The notes under the pieces are model-generated. The model was not told the origin of the DNA and ran no database searches. It was given only the letters and a program-made list of their open reading frames with translations. A DNA stretch of 64,000 bases from Glaciihabitans arcticus (GTDB lineage Bacteria; Actinomycetota; Actinomycetes; Actinomycetales; Microbacteriaceae). Numbering within the stretch: position 1 is the first letter of the stretch; each line of letters opens with the position of its first letter. The stretch spans positions 434,001-498,000 of the forward strand of contig NZ_SISG01000001.1 in NCBI RefSeq assembly GCF_004310685.1. The letters run 5' to 3'. The translations under genes and the position numbers were made by a program. Shown here piece after piece: positions 24,952 to 34,280 of the stretch.

Positions 24952-26354
24952 GGCCGCCCGTACGTCTCCAGCAGTCTCAGCCAGACCTCGTTGATGGTCG
25001 GGTAGGCCGGAACCGCGTGCCACAGCCGCGAGATCGGGATCTCGCCGACGACAGCGATAGTCGCGGCGTGCAGCATCTCGCTCACGTCCGGTCCGACGAA
25101 GGTCACTCCGAGGATCACCTGGCGGTCCTCGTCGACGACCATGCGGGCCTTGCCGCTGTAGTCGTCGGTGTGCACGCTCGCCCCAGCGACGTTGCCGATG
25201 TCATAGTCGACGACGCGGATCGAGTATCCGGCCTTCTCGGCGGCCGTCGACGTGAGTCCGACCGAGGCGACCTCGGGGTCGCTGAAGGTCACCTGCGGCA
25301 CGGCCGCGTGGTCTGCGGTCGCGACGTGCGCACCCCACTTGGCGTTGGCGACCGGCTTGCCGAGCGCGCGCGCGACGATCACATCGCCGGCCGCCCGGGC
25401 CTGGTACTTGCCCTGATGGGTGAGCAGGGCTCGGTGGTTGACGTCGCCGGTTGCGTAGAGCCAGTCGGAGTCCGGGACGCGGAGTGTGTCGTCGACCGTC
25501 ATCCAGTCACCAGGGGTGAGTTCGACAGTCTCGAGGCCGATGTCGGTGGTGCGCGGCTGGCGGCCGGTCGCGACGAGGATCTCCTGCGCCTCGAACGAGC
25601 GCCCGTCGACGGTGATGGTGACCGGGCCGGCGCGGCTCACCACACTCGGGGCCGCGTTGACGATCGTCACTCCGAGCTCCTTGAGTGCCTCGCCGACGAT
25701 CTCGCCGGCGAAGTCCTCCTGGTCGCCGAGCAGGCCGCTGCGGGCCATGATGGTCACCTCGCAGCCGAAGCTCGCGTAGGCGGTCGCCATCTCGACGGCG
25801 ACGACGCCTCCGCCGATGATGGCGAGACTGTTCGGGATGTCCCGTGCGCTCGTCGCCTCACGTGGCGTCCAGGGGCTCACCTCGGTGAGTCCCGGAATGT
25901 CGGGCAGCACGGGGTCCGACCCCGTGCTCACGACCACCGCATGACGCGCGGTCAGCTCGGTGAAGGTGCCGTCGAGCTCGACGGTCACCTTCTTCTCACC
26001 GGTGATGCGTCCGTGTCCGCGCACGAGGTCGATGCCTGCGCCATGCACCCAGTCGACCTGGCCCTTGTCGTCCCAGTTGCTCGTGAAGCTATTGCGGCGC
26101 TCGAGCACGGCGGCGACGTCGAGCCCGCCGGTAATGGCCTCTTTCGCACCCCCGACGTTCTGCGCGGCCCGCAGCGCGATGCCACTGCGTAGCAGGGCCT
26201 TCGACGGCATGCAGGCCCAGTAGGAGCACTCACCGCCGACCAGTTCGCTCTCGATGAGCACGGCGGTCAGGCCGCCCTGAACAACCCTGTCCGCAACGTT
26301 CTCCGCGACAGCGCCCGCTCCGATGATGATGACGTCGTACTCGGTTTCAGCCAT
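24948..26354 (-). CDS. FAD-dependent disulfide reductase (dihydrolipoamide dehydrogenase/mercuric reductase-like)
   Basis: A 468-residue pyridine nucleotide-disulfide oxidoreductase. FAD motif GAGAVA (12-17); redox-active pair Cys43-x4-Cys48 in GGECSYWACMPSKALL; NAD(P) motif IIGGGVVAVEMA; C-terminal catalytic-type His in HAVPAYPTINE. The CSYWACMPSK active site differs from the CLNxGCIPSK of classical Lpd, placing it with uncharacterised or Sth/MerA-like members. It may reduce a low-molecular-weight disulfide or quinone. TAGGCT lies 6 nt before the ATG. Confidence 0.87.
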   Translation of the reverse strand: MAETEYDVIIIGAGAVAENVADRVVQGGLTAVLIESELVGGECSYWACMPSKALLRSGIALRAAQNVGGAKEAITGGLDVAAVLERRNSFTSNWDDKGQVDWVHGAGIDLVRGHGRITGEKKVTVELDGTFTELTARHAVVVSTGSDPVLPDIPGLTEVSPWTPREATSARDIPNSLAIIGGGVVAVEMATAYASFGCEVTIMARSGLLGDQEDFAGEIVGEALKELGVTIVNAAPSVVSRAGPVTITVDGRSFEAQEILVATGRQPRTTDIGLETVELTPGDWMTVDDTLRVPDSDWLYATGDVNHRALLTHQGKYQARAAGDVIVARALGKPVANAKWGAHVATADHAAVPQVTFSDPEVASVGLTSTAAEKAGYSIRVVDYDIGNVAGASVHTDDYSGKARMVVDEDRQVILGVTFVGPDVSEMLHAATIAVVGEIPISRLWHAVPAYPTINEVWLRLLETYGRP

Positions 26355-26363
26355 GGGGCCAGC

Positions 26364-27152
26364 CTATTCGCCGATGAACTCCGCCGGGGTGCGGCTGACA
26401 AAAGCCTCCATGCCGATGGCGGCGTCTCTCGAGCCGGCGAGCCGCACGAGGTCGGGTTGCAGCGCGACCTCGGCCGCGGCATCCCCTGCGCGTACCGCGA
26501 TGCGGGCGTTGGCGAGGGCGGCCTGCACGGCGAGGGGCGCCTGGGCGGCGACCCGGTGGGCGATCTCGAGCCCGCGGTTGTACTGCTCGCCGTCGGGCAC
26601 CACCTCCTGCACGAGCCCGATGCGGTGCGCCTCGGCGGCGTCGAAACTGTCGCCGGTGAGGATCCAGCGCATGGCGTTGCCCCAGCCGGCCGCACGCGGG
26701 AAGCGGATCGTCGCCCCGCCGAACGGGAGAATTCCGCGGGCTACCTCGATCTGGCCGAACGTAGTGCCGGCCGCGGCGACCGCGATGTCGGACGCGAGGA
26801 TCAGCTCGATGCCGAGTGTCAGGCAGGTACCCTGCACGGCGATCACGACCGGCTTGGTAAGCGACTGCCCGGAGACCTGCCACGGGTTGATGCCGCCCTC
26901 GGGCACGATGTCGAGGCCGGTCGGGCCGATGCGCGGGCCGACGTCGGCGAGGTCGAGGCCCCCGGTGAAGTGGTCGCCGTGCGCGTAGACGAACCCGACC
27001 CGCAGCTCCGGATCACGCTCGAGCTCCCCGTAGGCGAGCGACAACTCCTCGAGCAACTGCATGTCGGCGGCGTTGCGCTTCTCGGGGCGGTGGAAGCCGA
27101 TGAGAAGTACATGGCCGTCGCGGTCGACGGTGACCCGGGTGTTTTCAGACAT
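26364..27152 (-). CDS. Enoyl-CoA hydratase/isomerase family protein
   Basis: A 262-residue crotonase-fold protein. Oxyanion-hole segments are visible (FHRPEKRNAADMQLLEEL and HGDHFTGGLDL, then VQGTCLTLGIELILASDIAVA). The second usual catalytic Glu position is not certain, so hydratase versus isomerase or other crotonase chemistry is unresolved. ATG 27152 is chosen because TAGGCT lies 7 nt upstream and homology starts here; a longer in-frame reading overlaps the arginase-like gene. It likely belongs to fatty-acid or aromatic-acid degradation, but no pathway partners are adjacent. Confidence 0.85.
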   Translation of the reverse strand: MSENTRVTVDRDGHVLLIGFHRPEKRNAADMQLLEELSLAYGELERDPELRVGFVYAHGDHFTGGLDLADVGPRIGPTGLDIVPEGGINPWQVSGQSLTKPVVIAVQGTCLTLGIELILASDIAVAAAGTTFGQIEVARGILPFGGATIRFPRAAGWGNAMRWILTGDSFDAAEAHRIGLVQEVVPDGEQYNRGLEIAHRVAAQAPLAVQAALANARIAVRAGDAAAEVALQPDLVRLAGSRDAAIGMEAFVSRTPAEFIGE

Positions 27153-27168
27153 AACAAGCAGCCTAGGG

Positions 27169-27984
27169 CTAGCGCGCGAGGGCCCCGATGACGCGCAGCA
27201 GGGTCGGCAGGTCGTCGGTGGCGGCATCCGGCGAGGACGGCGCGAACTCGGTGATGCCTGCCCCCGCGAAGCCGAACTCCGCCTTGACGGCACCGATGAG
27301 CTCGATCAGCTGCGCCACGGTCAGCCCCCACGGCACGGGGTCGCTCTTGCCCGCGAACTCCGACGGGTCCAGCACGTCGACGTCGATATGCAGGTAGACG
27401 GACGTCGCGCCCGACGCCCTGACCGCCGCAACAAGTGACTCGGCGCTCGCCAGCCCGAGGGAGGCGACGCCGTGCTCTGCGATGAAATCCTCCTCGGCGC
27501 TGTCGATCGATCGCGCGCCCACGAGGATGATACGTGCCGGGTCGAGCGGCGAATCCGGCACGAGCCCGGGCAGCCCGTCGCCGGTGAGTGCCCGCAGCAC
27601 CTGGCCCGTGAACGCGCCGCTCGACGACGTGGTGGGGGAGTGCAGGTCGGGGTGCGCGTCGAACCAGAGCACCGCAGTCTCCGGGTTGCGCGCGAGGGCG
27701 TGTTCAACAGCAGCCAGCTCGACACCGCAGTCGCCGCCGATAGTGATCGCGGCATCCGGAATCTCAGAAAGAGTGGCCAGCATGCGTTCACGCACCATGG
27801 CGAGCGAGCCGAAGCGCTGGATGCCGGTGCCTCGCGCGTCGCCCGCCTCGAGCGGCACGTCGACGACGTGGGTCGAGGAGGACGGCAGGTCGCCCCGGAT
27901 CGCGTTCGCGCCATCGACAAGACGCATGGCGCGCGACGAACCGGAGCCCTGCCACTGGGGGACTACGACAAAGGCAACGGGCAC
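27169..27984 (-). CDS. Arginase/agmatinase-family protein with altered metal ligand
   Basis: A 271-residue ureohydrolase-fold protein. Metal motifs: GGDCG (83-87), FDAHPDLH (108-115), HIDVDVLDP (199-207). The first motif has Cys86 where arginase, agmatinase and formiminoglutamase have the Mn ligand His. The Asp and His ligands in the other motifs are kept. Some uncharacterised family members carry GGDC, so it may still bind metal but with a different substrate. GTG start directly abuts the stop of the upstream oxidoreductase gene, so they form an operon. Confidence 0.82.
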   Translation of the reverse strand: MPVAFVVVPQWQGSGSSRAMRLVDGANAIRGDLPSSSTHVVDVPLEAGDARGTGIQRFGSLAMVRERMLATLSEIPDAAITIGGDCGVELAAVEHALARNPETAVLWFDAHPDLHSPTTSSSGAFTGQVLRALTGDGLPGLVPDSPLDPARIILVGARSIDSAEEDFIAEHGVASLGLASAESLVAAVRASGATSVYLHIDVDVLDPSEFAGKSDPVPWGLTVAQLIELIGAVKAEFGFAGAGITEFAPSSPDAATDDLPTLLRVIGALAR

Positions 27985-28635
27985 TTAGTCAGTATCGCCG
28001 ACCCGCTTCGCGAGCGCGAGGTTGGTGAGCAGCTCGTCCTTGTTCTGGCGCACGACGTAAGCCGGCTGGTCCCGCTCGTAGCGCCAGCTCTCGGAGAGCG
28101 GGCCGACGACGACGGCGTCGAATCCGAACTCGTCGAGCAGGCTGACGGCGAGCTCGGTTGCGTCGTCGAAGTCGCTCGACACGGCCAGCGCGCGGCGGTT
28201 CTCGGAGCCGGCGGGGGTTCCGTCGGTCGTGATGTCGCCGAATGTGATGTGGTTGAACGCCTTGACGACGCGGCTCTCGGGCAGGTGCTCCTGCAGCATG
28301 CCGGAGACCGTCGCCGTGCCGTTGTCGAGCTCGGCGATGTGCCCGTCGCGCTCGAAGTAATAGTTGTTGGTGTCGATGACGATCTTGCCGGCCAGTTCCG
28401 CGACCGGTACGTCCTTGTAATTCTTGAGGGGAACGGTCACCACGACGAAGTCGCCTGCGGCTGCTGCCTCGGTGGATGTCGCGGCGCGAGCCTGCGGTCC
28501 CAGCTCAGCGATCAGCTCGCTCAGTGTCTCCGGCCCGCGCGAGTTGCTGAGTACGACGTCGTACCCGCGCTCGATGGCCGCTCGTGCGACCTGGCTGCCG
28601 ATGTGTCCTGCTCCGATGAATCCGATAGTTGTCAT
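27985..28635 (-). CDS. NADPH-dependent F420 reductase-like / NAD(P)-binding oxidoreductase
   Basis: A 216-residue Rossmann protein starting MTTIGFIGAGHIGSQVARAA, with the NADP-binding GAGHIG and the SNSRGP phosphate-recognition segment. It matches the F420-dependent NADP reductase/YdjN-like domain of actinobacterial predicted dinucleotide-binding enzymes. Whether F420 is the true partner is not shown. ATG 28635 is the conserved start; the in-frame upstream stretch runs through the pspA terminator hairpin. It is followed immediately by the arginase-like gene. Confidence 0.8.
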   Translation of the reverse strand: MTTIGFIGAGHIGSQVARAAIERGYDVVLSNSRGPETLSELIAELGPQARAATSTEAAAAGDFVVVTVPLKNYKDVPVAELAGKIVIDTNNYYFERDGHIAELDNGTATVSGMLQEHLPESRVVKAFNHITFGDITTDGTPAGSENRRALAVSSDFDDATELAVSLLDEFGFDAVVVGPLSESWRYERDQPAYVVRQNKDELLTNLALAKRVGDTD

Positions 28636-28652
28636 GTGAAGAGTTAACGGCA

Positions 28653-28682
28653 TGTGCGCCGCCGGATTCCCGACGGCGCACA
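28653..28682 (-). terminator. Hairpin downstream of pspA
   Basis: TGTGCGCCG (28653-28661) pairs exactly with CGGCGCACA (28674-28682) around a 12-nt loop. It lies 14 nt after the pspA stop and upstream of the next gene on the same strand. No U-run follows on either side, so its strength as an intrinsic terminator is uncertain. Confidence 0.6.
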
Positions 28683-28695
28683 TTCCCAGTTGGTT

Positions 28696-29439
28696 CTACT
28701 GCTCGATGGCAGTGGCCGGAGCGGAGCCCGCACCGAGCTTGAGCTGCGCGAGGCGGGCCTCGATCTCGGTCTGCTTGTCGAGGTCTTCGAGGCTCTCGAA
28801 CTGAGCGTCGAGGCTCGACGCCTGCAGCTCCTGCTGGCCGAGCACCTTCGCCTCTTCGCGACGCACCTTGTCTTCGAAGCGGCTGATCTCGCTCGTGGGG
28901 TCGAGGATGTCGATGCTCTTGATCGCCTCGTACACCTGCGTCTGGGCGTCGGCGGTCTTGGAACGCGCGACCAGCTCGTCGCGCTTTGCCGCAAGCTCGT
29001 TGAGCTTGAGACGCATCGTGTCGAGGCCCTTCTTGAGCTTGTCGACGACCTCTGTCTGCGACGCGATGGTCGGCTCGGCGTCGGTGGCCTCCTTCTCGAA
29101 CTGCATCTGCTTGCCCAGGGCGATCTTGGCGAGGTTGTCGAACTTGTCGGCGTCGGTCGTGTTGCCGCCGGTGCGCAGCTGGTCGGCCTTCGCGCTCGCG
29201 GCGAGAGCCTTGCGACCCCAGTCGGCGGAGGCGGCGACGTCTTCGGCGTGATCCTGCTCGACGAGGCGCAGGTTGCCGATCGTCTGCGACACGGCGCTCT
29301 CTGCCTCGGAGATGCTCGAGGTGTAGTCGCGCACCATCTGGTCGAGCATTTTCTGCGGGTCTTCCGCGGAGTCGAGGAGGGCGTTGATGTTCGCCTTCGC
29401 CATCTGTGCGATGCGACCGAGGATGGACTGCTTAGCCAT
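28696..29439 (-). CDS. pspA: PspA/IM30 (ESCRT-III-like) membrane stress protein
   Basis: A 247-residue, almost wholly alpha-helical coiled-coil protein starting MAKQSILGRIAQMAKANINALLDSAEDPQKMLDQMV, the hallmark of PspA/IM30/Vipp1. These bind and remodel stressed cytoplasmic membrane and preserve the proton motive force. Helices extend to about residue 225 with an Ala/Gly-rich end. No pspF or pspBC is adjacent; actinobacterial PspA is usually controlled by envelope-stress sigma factors or ClgR. The next genes upstream encode an ECF sigma factor and a membrane protein, a possible but unproven link. Confidence 0.94.
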   Translation of the reverse strand: MAKQSILGRIAQMAKANINALLDSAEDPQKMLDQMVRDYTSSISEAESAVSQTIGNLRLVEQDHAEDVAASADWGRKALAASAKADQLRTGGNTTDADKFDNLAKIALGKQMQFEKEATDAEPTIASQTEVVDKLKKGLDTMRLKLNELAAKRDELVARSKTADAQTQVYEAIKSIDILDPTSEISRFEDKVRREEAKVLGQQELQASSLDAQFESLEDLDKQTEIEARLAQLKLGAGSAPATAIEQ

Positions 29440-29560
29440 GGGTGAAGCCTTTCGTCGAAGGACCGCTGATGTCTGCGTGACGCCGGGGGGGCGCGGACAC
29501 TCGAATTCTACTGAAACGCTCCCTGCGAAACCCGGGTGAATTCGGATGGATCGGGTGGGC

Positions 29561-30295
29561 TCAGTCCAGCGTGATCGAGTCCACCGAGCCTGTCACCAAC
29601 TCGTCGACGTCACCCATGAGGTCGATCGCGGCCAGGAGCTGGTATTCGCCGGCGGGGGCGGGCGGGAGTTCCGCGCGGAAGCCGGCATCCCTCTCGTCAT
29701 CCTCGCCGCACACAACAGGGGTAAAGGAAGTCGTGTAGACGTAGGTCTCGCCGGGGGCGAGCGCGATCTCGGCGGCCGACATGATCATGGCCCCATTGCT
29801 GTGCCAGATGACCCTGCCGCCTTGGGCCAGCGTGAGTACGGGGTTTGCCGCCGTGTACCCGCGGATCGCCGCGTCGCCGTTGTTGGTCATCGTCACGGTG
29901 CCCTCGATCGGCGTGCTGCCGCCCGTGCCGTTCGGGAAATCGAGACTCAGCACAAGGCCCGACGGGCTGGGCGACACGTCGGCGATCTGCTCCCCGCAGT
30001 AGCTGAGCTGGTCGGCGGAGAGCACTGCGTCCCTCTGGCCGTCGAACGACGAGGCGCCCCCCTCCGAGGATTCGGTGACGTAGTCGGGCTGCGAGAGCGT
30101 CGCCGTCTGGTTCTCCGCACCGAGCACGCCCTGAACGGTGAGCCCGATGCCGCCGAGGGCGAGCACGAGGGCGCCTCCGGTGGCGAGCTGCATCGGGAGC
30201 CTCCGGCGCTTCGCTCCGCGGATGACCGCCTTCGCATCGATGGCGCCGAGGCCGGGAACGTCATCCGGAGAGAAAAGGTTCGTCACGTTGTTCAT
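29561..30295 (-). CDS. Single-pass membrane protein paired with ECF sigma factor
   Basis: A 244-residue protein: about 34 cytoplasmic residues, one membrane segment (ATGGALVLALGGIGLTVQGVL), and an extracytoplasmic beta-rich domain with two well-spaced Cys (YCGEQ and VVCGED). The ATG overlaps the stop of the sigma-factor gene by 4 bp (ATGA). By context and topology it could be a sensor or anti-sigma partner, but I see no zinc-binding anti-sigma (ZAS) motif, so the role is inferred from position only. Confidence 0.7.
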   Translation of the reverse strand: MNNVTNLFSPDDVPGLGAIDAKAVIRGAKRRRLPMQLATGGALVLALGGIGLTVQGVLGAENQTATLSQPDYVTESSEGGASSFDGQRDAVLSADQLSYCGEQIADVSPSPSGLVLSLDFPNGTGGSTPIEGTVTMTNNGDAAIRGYTAANPVLTLAQGGRVIWHSNGAMIMSAAEIALAPGETYVYTTSFTPVVCGEDDERDAGFRAELPPAPAGEYQLLAAIDLMGDVDELVTGSVDSITLD

Positions 30296-30843
30296 CGTCC
30301 ACTCCGCTTCAAAACAGTCACGTTGTCGGCCGTCTCCTCCGACAGCGAGATCGCCATCTTCGAGAGACCGTCGCTCAGGTAGCGCTTGACCGCGCCCGAG
30401 CTGAGTTCGAGGGTCGCGGCGATGTCGTCGACCTTGAGATCCTCGTAGTAGCGCAGCATCAGGCAGGCGCGCTCGCGCGGGCTCAGCTTCTGCAGTTCGT
30501 CGTGAAGGTCGAGGCGCGCCTCGGTGTCAGCAGCGCCCGATTCGGTGATCTCCGGCGCCGCCTGCAGGTGCGCGATGCGACGCCAGCGGGAGGTGCGTCG
30601 ACCGCCATCCACCCAGCTGTTCAGGATGGCGCGGCGCACGTACGCCTCAGCGCTCGATACCGTGAACCCGTTGCGCAACCGCCCGAACGTCTTGACCAGT
30701 GCGTCCTGCACAAGGTCGGCGGCGTCTTCGCGACTGCCGGAGACGAAGTAGGCGTAGCGGGTGAGGGCTTCGCCGCGCTCCTCGACGAGGCGTGTGACGA
30801 CGGTCTCCCAGCGCACGGCTGGCACGCTGTCTGCGTTGGACAC
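30292..30843 (-). CDS. ECF RNA polymerase sigma factor, SigE-like
   Basis: Sigma-70 family ECF protein, about 183 residues. Region 2: ALTRYAYFVSGSREDAADLVQDALVKTF; region 4: LSPRERACLMLRYYEDLKVDDIAATLELSSGAVKRYLSDGL. Between them is a short linker, as in ECF factors. The GTG at 30843 is chosen because AGGAGG lies about 5 nt upstream (GAGGAGGAACC); a GTG 21 nt further upstream has no site. It is co-transcribed with the membrane protein that overlaps its stop. Target promoters are unknown. Confidence 0.9.
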   Translation of the reverse strand: MSNADSVPAVRWETVVTRLVEERGEALTRYAYFVSGSREDAADLVQDALVKTFGRLRNGFTVSSAEAYVRRAILNSWVDGGRRTSRWRRIAHLQAAPEITESGAADTEARLDLHDELQKLSPRERACLMLRYYEDLKVDDIAATLELSSGAVKRYLSDGLSKMAISLSEETADNVTVLKRSGR

Positions 30844-30906
30844 GGTTCCTCCTCGGTTGTGCACCTATCTAATTACATAGACGCACAACTTCGGCGAAAC
30901 GTTGGG

Positions 30907-32730
30907 TCAGCGCTCGAGCCGGCGCCGCAGCTCGGCCAGCTGGCGGGTCATCGCCGTAGGCAGGCGGTCGCCGAAGGTGGCGAAGAATTCCTCTGCGGAT
31001 GACGCCTCGGCGAGCCACGCATCCCGGTCGACGGCGAACAGGCGCTCCCAGTCCCCTGCGCGTAGCTCGAGCCCCTCGAGCGGAATGTCGCCCGCGAGCG
31101 GCTGGAGGCCCAGTGGCCCGTCCTTCGCCGCGACCTTGCCATCGACCCGGTCAAGGATCCACGCGAGCACCCGGGAGTTCTCCCCGAAGCCGGGCCACAT
31201 GATGGAGCCGTCCTCGTCGGTGCGAAACCAGTTCACCTGGAACACGCGCGGCACCCCGCCGCGGCTTCGGAGGGCTTGCCCGACCGAGAGCCAGTGTGCC
31301 CAGTGATCGGCCATGTTGTACCCGCAGAACGGCATCATGGCGAACGGGTCCCTGCGGAGTTCCCCAATGGTGCCTTCGGCGGCCGCCGTCCGCTCGGACG
31401 AGATCGTGGCGCCCAGGTAGACGCCGTGTTCCCAGTCCCGTGCCTCCACCACTAGCGGCACGTTGGTCGCGCGGCGACCGCCGAAGATTATCGCGTCGAT
31501 GACGACGCCTCGTGGGTCTTCCCAGTCGTCCGAGATGGACGGGCACTGGGCGGCTGCCACGGTGAAACGTGAGTTCGGATGGGCGGCCGTGCCGGCAGAG
31601 GCCGGGGTCCAGTCGTCACCGCGCCAGTCGATCAGGTGATCGGGCTGGGTGTCGGTCATGCCCTCCCACCAGACGTCGCCGTCGTCGCGGAGGGCGACGT
31701 TGGTGAAGATCGCATTGCCCCACAGGGTGTCGATCGCCGTCGCGTTCGTCGAGGCGCCCGTGCCGGGAGCGACACCGAAGAATCCCGCCTCGGGGTTGAT
31801 GGCGCGCAGGCGTCCCTCGGAGTCCTGGCCGAGCCAGGCGATGTCGTCGCCGATTGTCTCGACCTCCCAGCCGGGGATCGTGGGGCGCAGCATCGCGAGG
31901 TTGGTCTTGCCGCACGCACTTGGGAAGGCCGCCGCGACGTGGAAGACGCGACCGACCGGATTGGTGATCTTGAGGATCAGCATGTGCTCGGCGAGCCAGC
32001 CCTCATCCCGCGCCATCACCGAGGCGAGGCGCAGGGCGAAGGCCTTCTTGGCGAGGAGTGCGTTGCCGCCGTACGCCGACCCGAACGACCAGACCTCGCG
32101 GTCCTCGGGGAAGTGCGAGACGTACTTCGTGTCGTTGCAGGGCCACGGCACGTCGTCCTGGCCGAGGTCGAGCGGGGCTCCCACGCTGTGCACGGCCTTC
32201 ACCCAGCGGGTCTGGTCGGTAATACGCTCGAGGGCCGCCGTGCCCATGCGCGTCATGATGCCCATGCTCACCACGACGTAGGGGGAGTCGGTGACCTGCA
32301 CACCGAGTCGGGCGAGCGGCGAGTCGAGCGGTCCCATCGAGAACGGCACGACGTAGAGAGTGCGGCCGCGCATGCTGCCCTCGAACAGCCCGGTGAGCGT
32401 CTCGCGCATGGCCACCGGTTCGCGCCAGTTGTTCGTCGGCCCGGCGTCGGCCTCGTCGGCCGAGCAGATGAACGTGCGTGCCTCGATGCGGGCCACGTCG
32501 CTCGGGTCGCTGCGGGCGAGGAAGCTGTACGGGCGGAACTCCGGGTTGAGCTGGATCAGGCTTCCGCTGTCGACCATGAGGTGGGTGAGCTCGTCGCGTT
32601 CGCGCACCGAGCCGTCGCACCAGACGATCGCGTCGGGCTGGGTGAGGTCGGCGATCGATTCGACCCAGGCCACCACCGAGCGTGCTGCGAAGAGGGGAGC
32701 CGCGGGATGCTGCATCGTTGCGAGTGACAT
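30907..32730 (-). CDS. pckG: Phosphoenolpyruvate carboxykinase (GTP)
   Basis: Decarboxylates and phosphorylates oxaloacetate to PEP with GTP, the entry to gluconeogenesis. 607 residues, full length. Kinase-1a loop FPSACGKTN (269-277); substrate and metal motifs include [21 protein letters not shown] (215-235 area) and [13 protein letters not shown] near the end is family-typical. ATG 32730 has a GGAACGG ribosome-binding site and is preferred over an in-frame upstream start. It is divergent from the ramB-like gene, and RamB controls acetate and gluconeogenic genes in corynebacteria. Confidence 0.96.
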   Translation of the reverse strand: MSLATMQHPAAPLFAARSVVAWVESIADLTQPDAIVWCDGSVRERDELTHLMVDSGSLIQLNPEFRPYSFLARSDPSDVARIEARTFICSADEADAGPTNNWREPVAMRETLTGLFEGSMRGRTLYVVPFSMGPLDSPLARLGVQVTDSPYVVVSMGIMTRMGTAALERITDQTRWVKAVHSVGAPLDLGQDDVPWPCNDTKYVSHFPEDREVWSFGSAYGGNALLAKKAFALRLASVMARDEGWLAEHMLILKITNPVGRVFHVAAAFPSACGKTNLAMLRPTIPGWEVETIGDDIAWLGQDSEGRLRAINPEAGFFGVAPGTGASTNATAIDTLWGNAIFTNVALRDDGDVWWEGMTDTQPDHLIDWRGDDWTPASAGTAAHPNSRFTVAAAQCPSISDDWEDPRGVVIDAIIFGGRRATNVPLVVEARDWEHGVYLGATISSERTAAAEGTIGELRRDPFAMMPFCGYNMADHWAHWLSVGQALRSRGGVPRVFQVNWFRTDEDGSIMWPGFGENSRVLAWILDRVDGKVAAKDGPLGLQPLAGDIPLEGLELRAGDWERLFAVDRDAWLAEASSAEEFFATFGDRLPTAMTRQLAELRRRLER

Positions 32731-32852
32731 AACCGTTCCGTTCCGTTCGTTGCCTGCAAGAAGTGGTGGTTTATCCATGTTGCGCGCTGCCTTCGTCGCT
32801 TTGAAGGAGTGGATCAGGTTAAGAATTGCCGATGTTTCGCTACCATCGCACT

Positions 32853-34280
32853 ATGAAGGATCTTGCAACGCTCGGACAGCGCATCCGGCACTTCCGCACC
32901 GAGGCCGGGCTCACCCTCGACCGGCTCGGTGCCGTGGTGGGCATCGCCGGCAGCCAGCTCTCGCTCATGGAGAACGGCAAACGCGAACCGCGGCTCAGCC
33001 AGCTCGGCGAGATCGCGGACGCCGTCGGGGTGCCGGTGTCCGCCCTGCTCGACGACGAGCCGCCGACCGTGCGGGCCGGCCTCGAGATCGCCCTCGAGAG
33101 GATGCAACGCAATCCCGTCTACGCCTCACTCGGGCTTCCGGGCATCCGCCCCACAAAAAGCATGTCGGACGAGACCCTCACGGCTCTCGTGGGATTGCAC
33201 ACCGAGCTCGCCCGCCGCTCCCGCGAAGCGATCGCGACGCCCCAGGAGGCCCGCCGCGCGAACACGGAGCTGCGCGAGCGCATGCGCGCCCTCGACAACT
33301 ACCTGCCGGAGATCGAGGCGCTCGCCGAGGAGTCAGTTGCCTCGGTCGGGCACACGGTCGGCGCTCTCACCCACCGCTCGGTGAGTCGCATGGCGCAGAA
33401 GCTCGGCTTCGAGCTGGTGCACGTCGGCGACCTGCCGCACTCCGCTCGCTCTGTCACCGACCTCGAGAACGGCCGCATCTACCTGCCACCCGCGTCGATC
33501 CCGGGCGGCCACGGCCTGCGCTCGATGGCGCTGCAGGCGATCGCCCACCGCCTGCTCGGACACTCGGAGCCGCAGAGCTACGCCGACTTCCTGCAGCAGC
33601 GCCTCGAGATCAACTACTTCGCCGCCGCGTGCCTGATGCCGCGGCAGCAGTCGCTCGACTTCCTGCGTGCGGCCAAAGCCGAGCGCAACATCGCGGTCGA
33701 GGATTTCCGCGACGCGTTCGGTGTGACCCACGAGGCCGCCGCCCTGCGCTTCACCAACCTCGCCACGGCGCACCTCGACATGACCGTGCACTTCCTGCGG
33801 GTCGGTGGGGATGGCGCGGTGCACAAGGCCTACTCGAACGACGGCCTGCGCCTGCCGGTCGACGTCACGGGTTCAACGGAGGGGCAGCTCGTCTGCCGCC
33901 ACTGGAGCGCCCGGGCCGCGTTCGCACGCACCAACCGCACGACCGAGTTCTACCAGTACACCGACACCCCCGAGGGGACCTTCTTCGACTCGACCCAAAC
34001 CGGAACGACGAGCGCCGAGGAGTTCTCCATCACGATCGGGGTGCCGTTCAGTCACTCGAAGTGGTTCCGCGGCCGCGAGACCACGAACCGCGTCACTTCG
34101 CGCTGCCCCGACGAGTCGTGCTGCCGTCGGCCGCCCGAGGATCTCACCGACCGCTGGTCGGGCCGGGCGTGGTCGAGCGCGAAGCTGCACGCGCACATCC
34201 TGTCGCCGCTGCCCTCCGGAACCTTCCCCGGTGTCGACGATCGTGAGCTGTACGAGTTCCTCGAGACGCACGCCGACTAG
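32853..34280 (+). CDS. ramB: RamB-type XRE regulator with short-chain fatty acyl (ScfR) domain
   Basis: A 475-residue regulator: N-terminal XRE helix-turn-helix (LGQRIRHFRTEAGLTLDRLG...GSQLSLMENGKREPRLSQL), a central IrrE/ImmA-like domain in which HExxH is degenerate (IAHRLLGH), and a C-terminal ScfR domain with a Cys cluster (SRCPDESCC). This is the architecture of C. glutamicum RamB and mycobacterial prpR. Those sense acyl-CoA state and control acetate, glyoxylate or propionate genes. TACCAT lies 6 nt before ATG 32853. Divergent from pckG, which is a plausible target. It could be PrpR-like rather than RamB. Confidence 0.83.
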   Translation: MKDLATLGQRIRHFRTEAGLTLDRLGAVVGIAGSQLSLMENGKREPRLSQLGEIADAVGVPVSALLDDEPPTVRAGLEIALERMQRNPVYASLGLPGIRPTKSMSDETLTALVGLHTELARRSREAIATPQEARRANTELRERMRALDNYLPEIEALAEESVASVGHTVGALTHRSVSRMAQKLGFELVHVGDLPHSARSVTDLENGRIYLPPASIPGGHGLRSMALQAIAHRLLGHSEPQSYADFLQQRLEINYFAAACLMPRQQSLDFLRAAKAERNIAVEDFRDAFGVTHEAAALRFTNLATAHLDMTVHFLRVGGDGAVHKAYSNDGLRLPVDVTGSTEGQLVCRHWSARAAFARTNRTTEFYQYTDTPEGTFFDSTQTGTTSAEEFSITIGVPFSHSKWFRGRETTNRVTSRCPDESCCRRPPEDLTDRWSGRAWSSAKLHAHILSPLPSGTFPGVDDRELYEFLETHAD

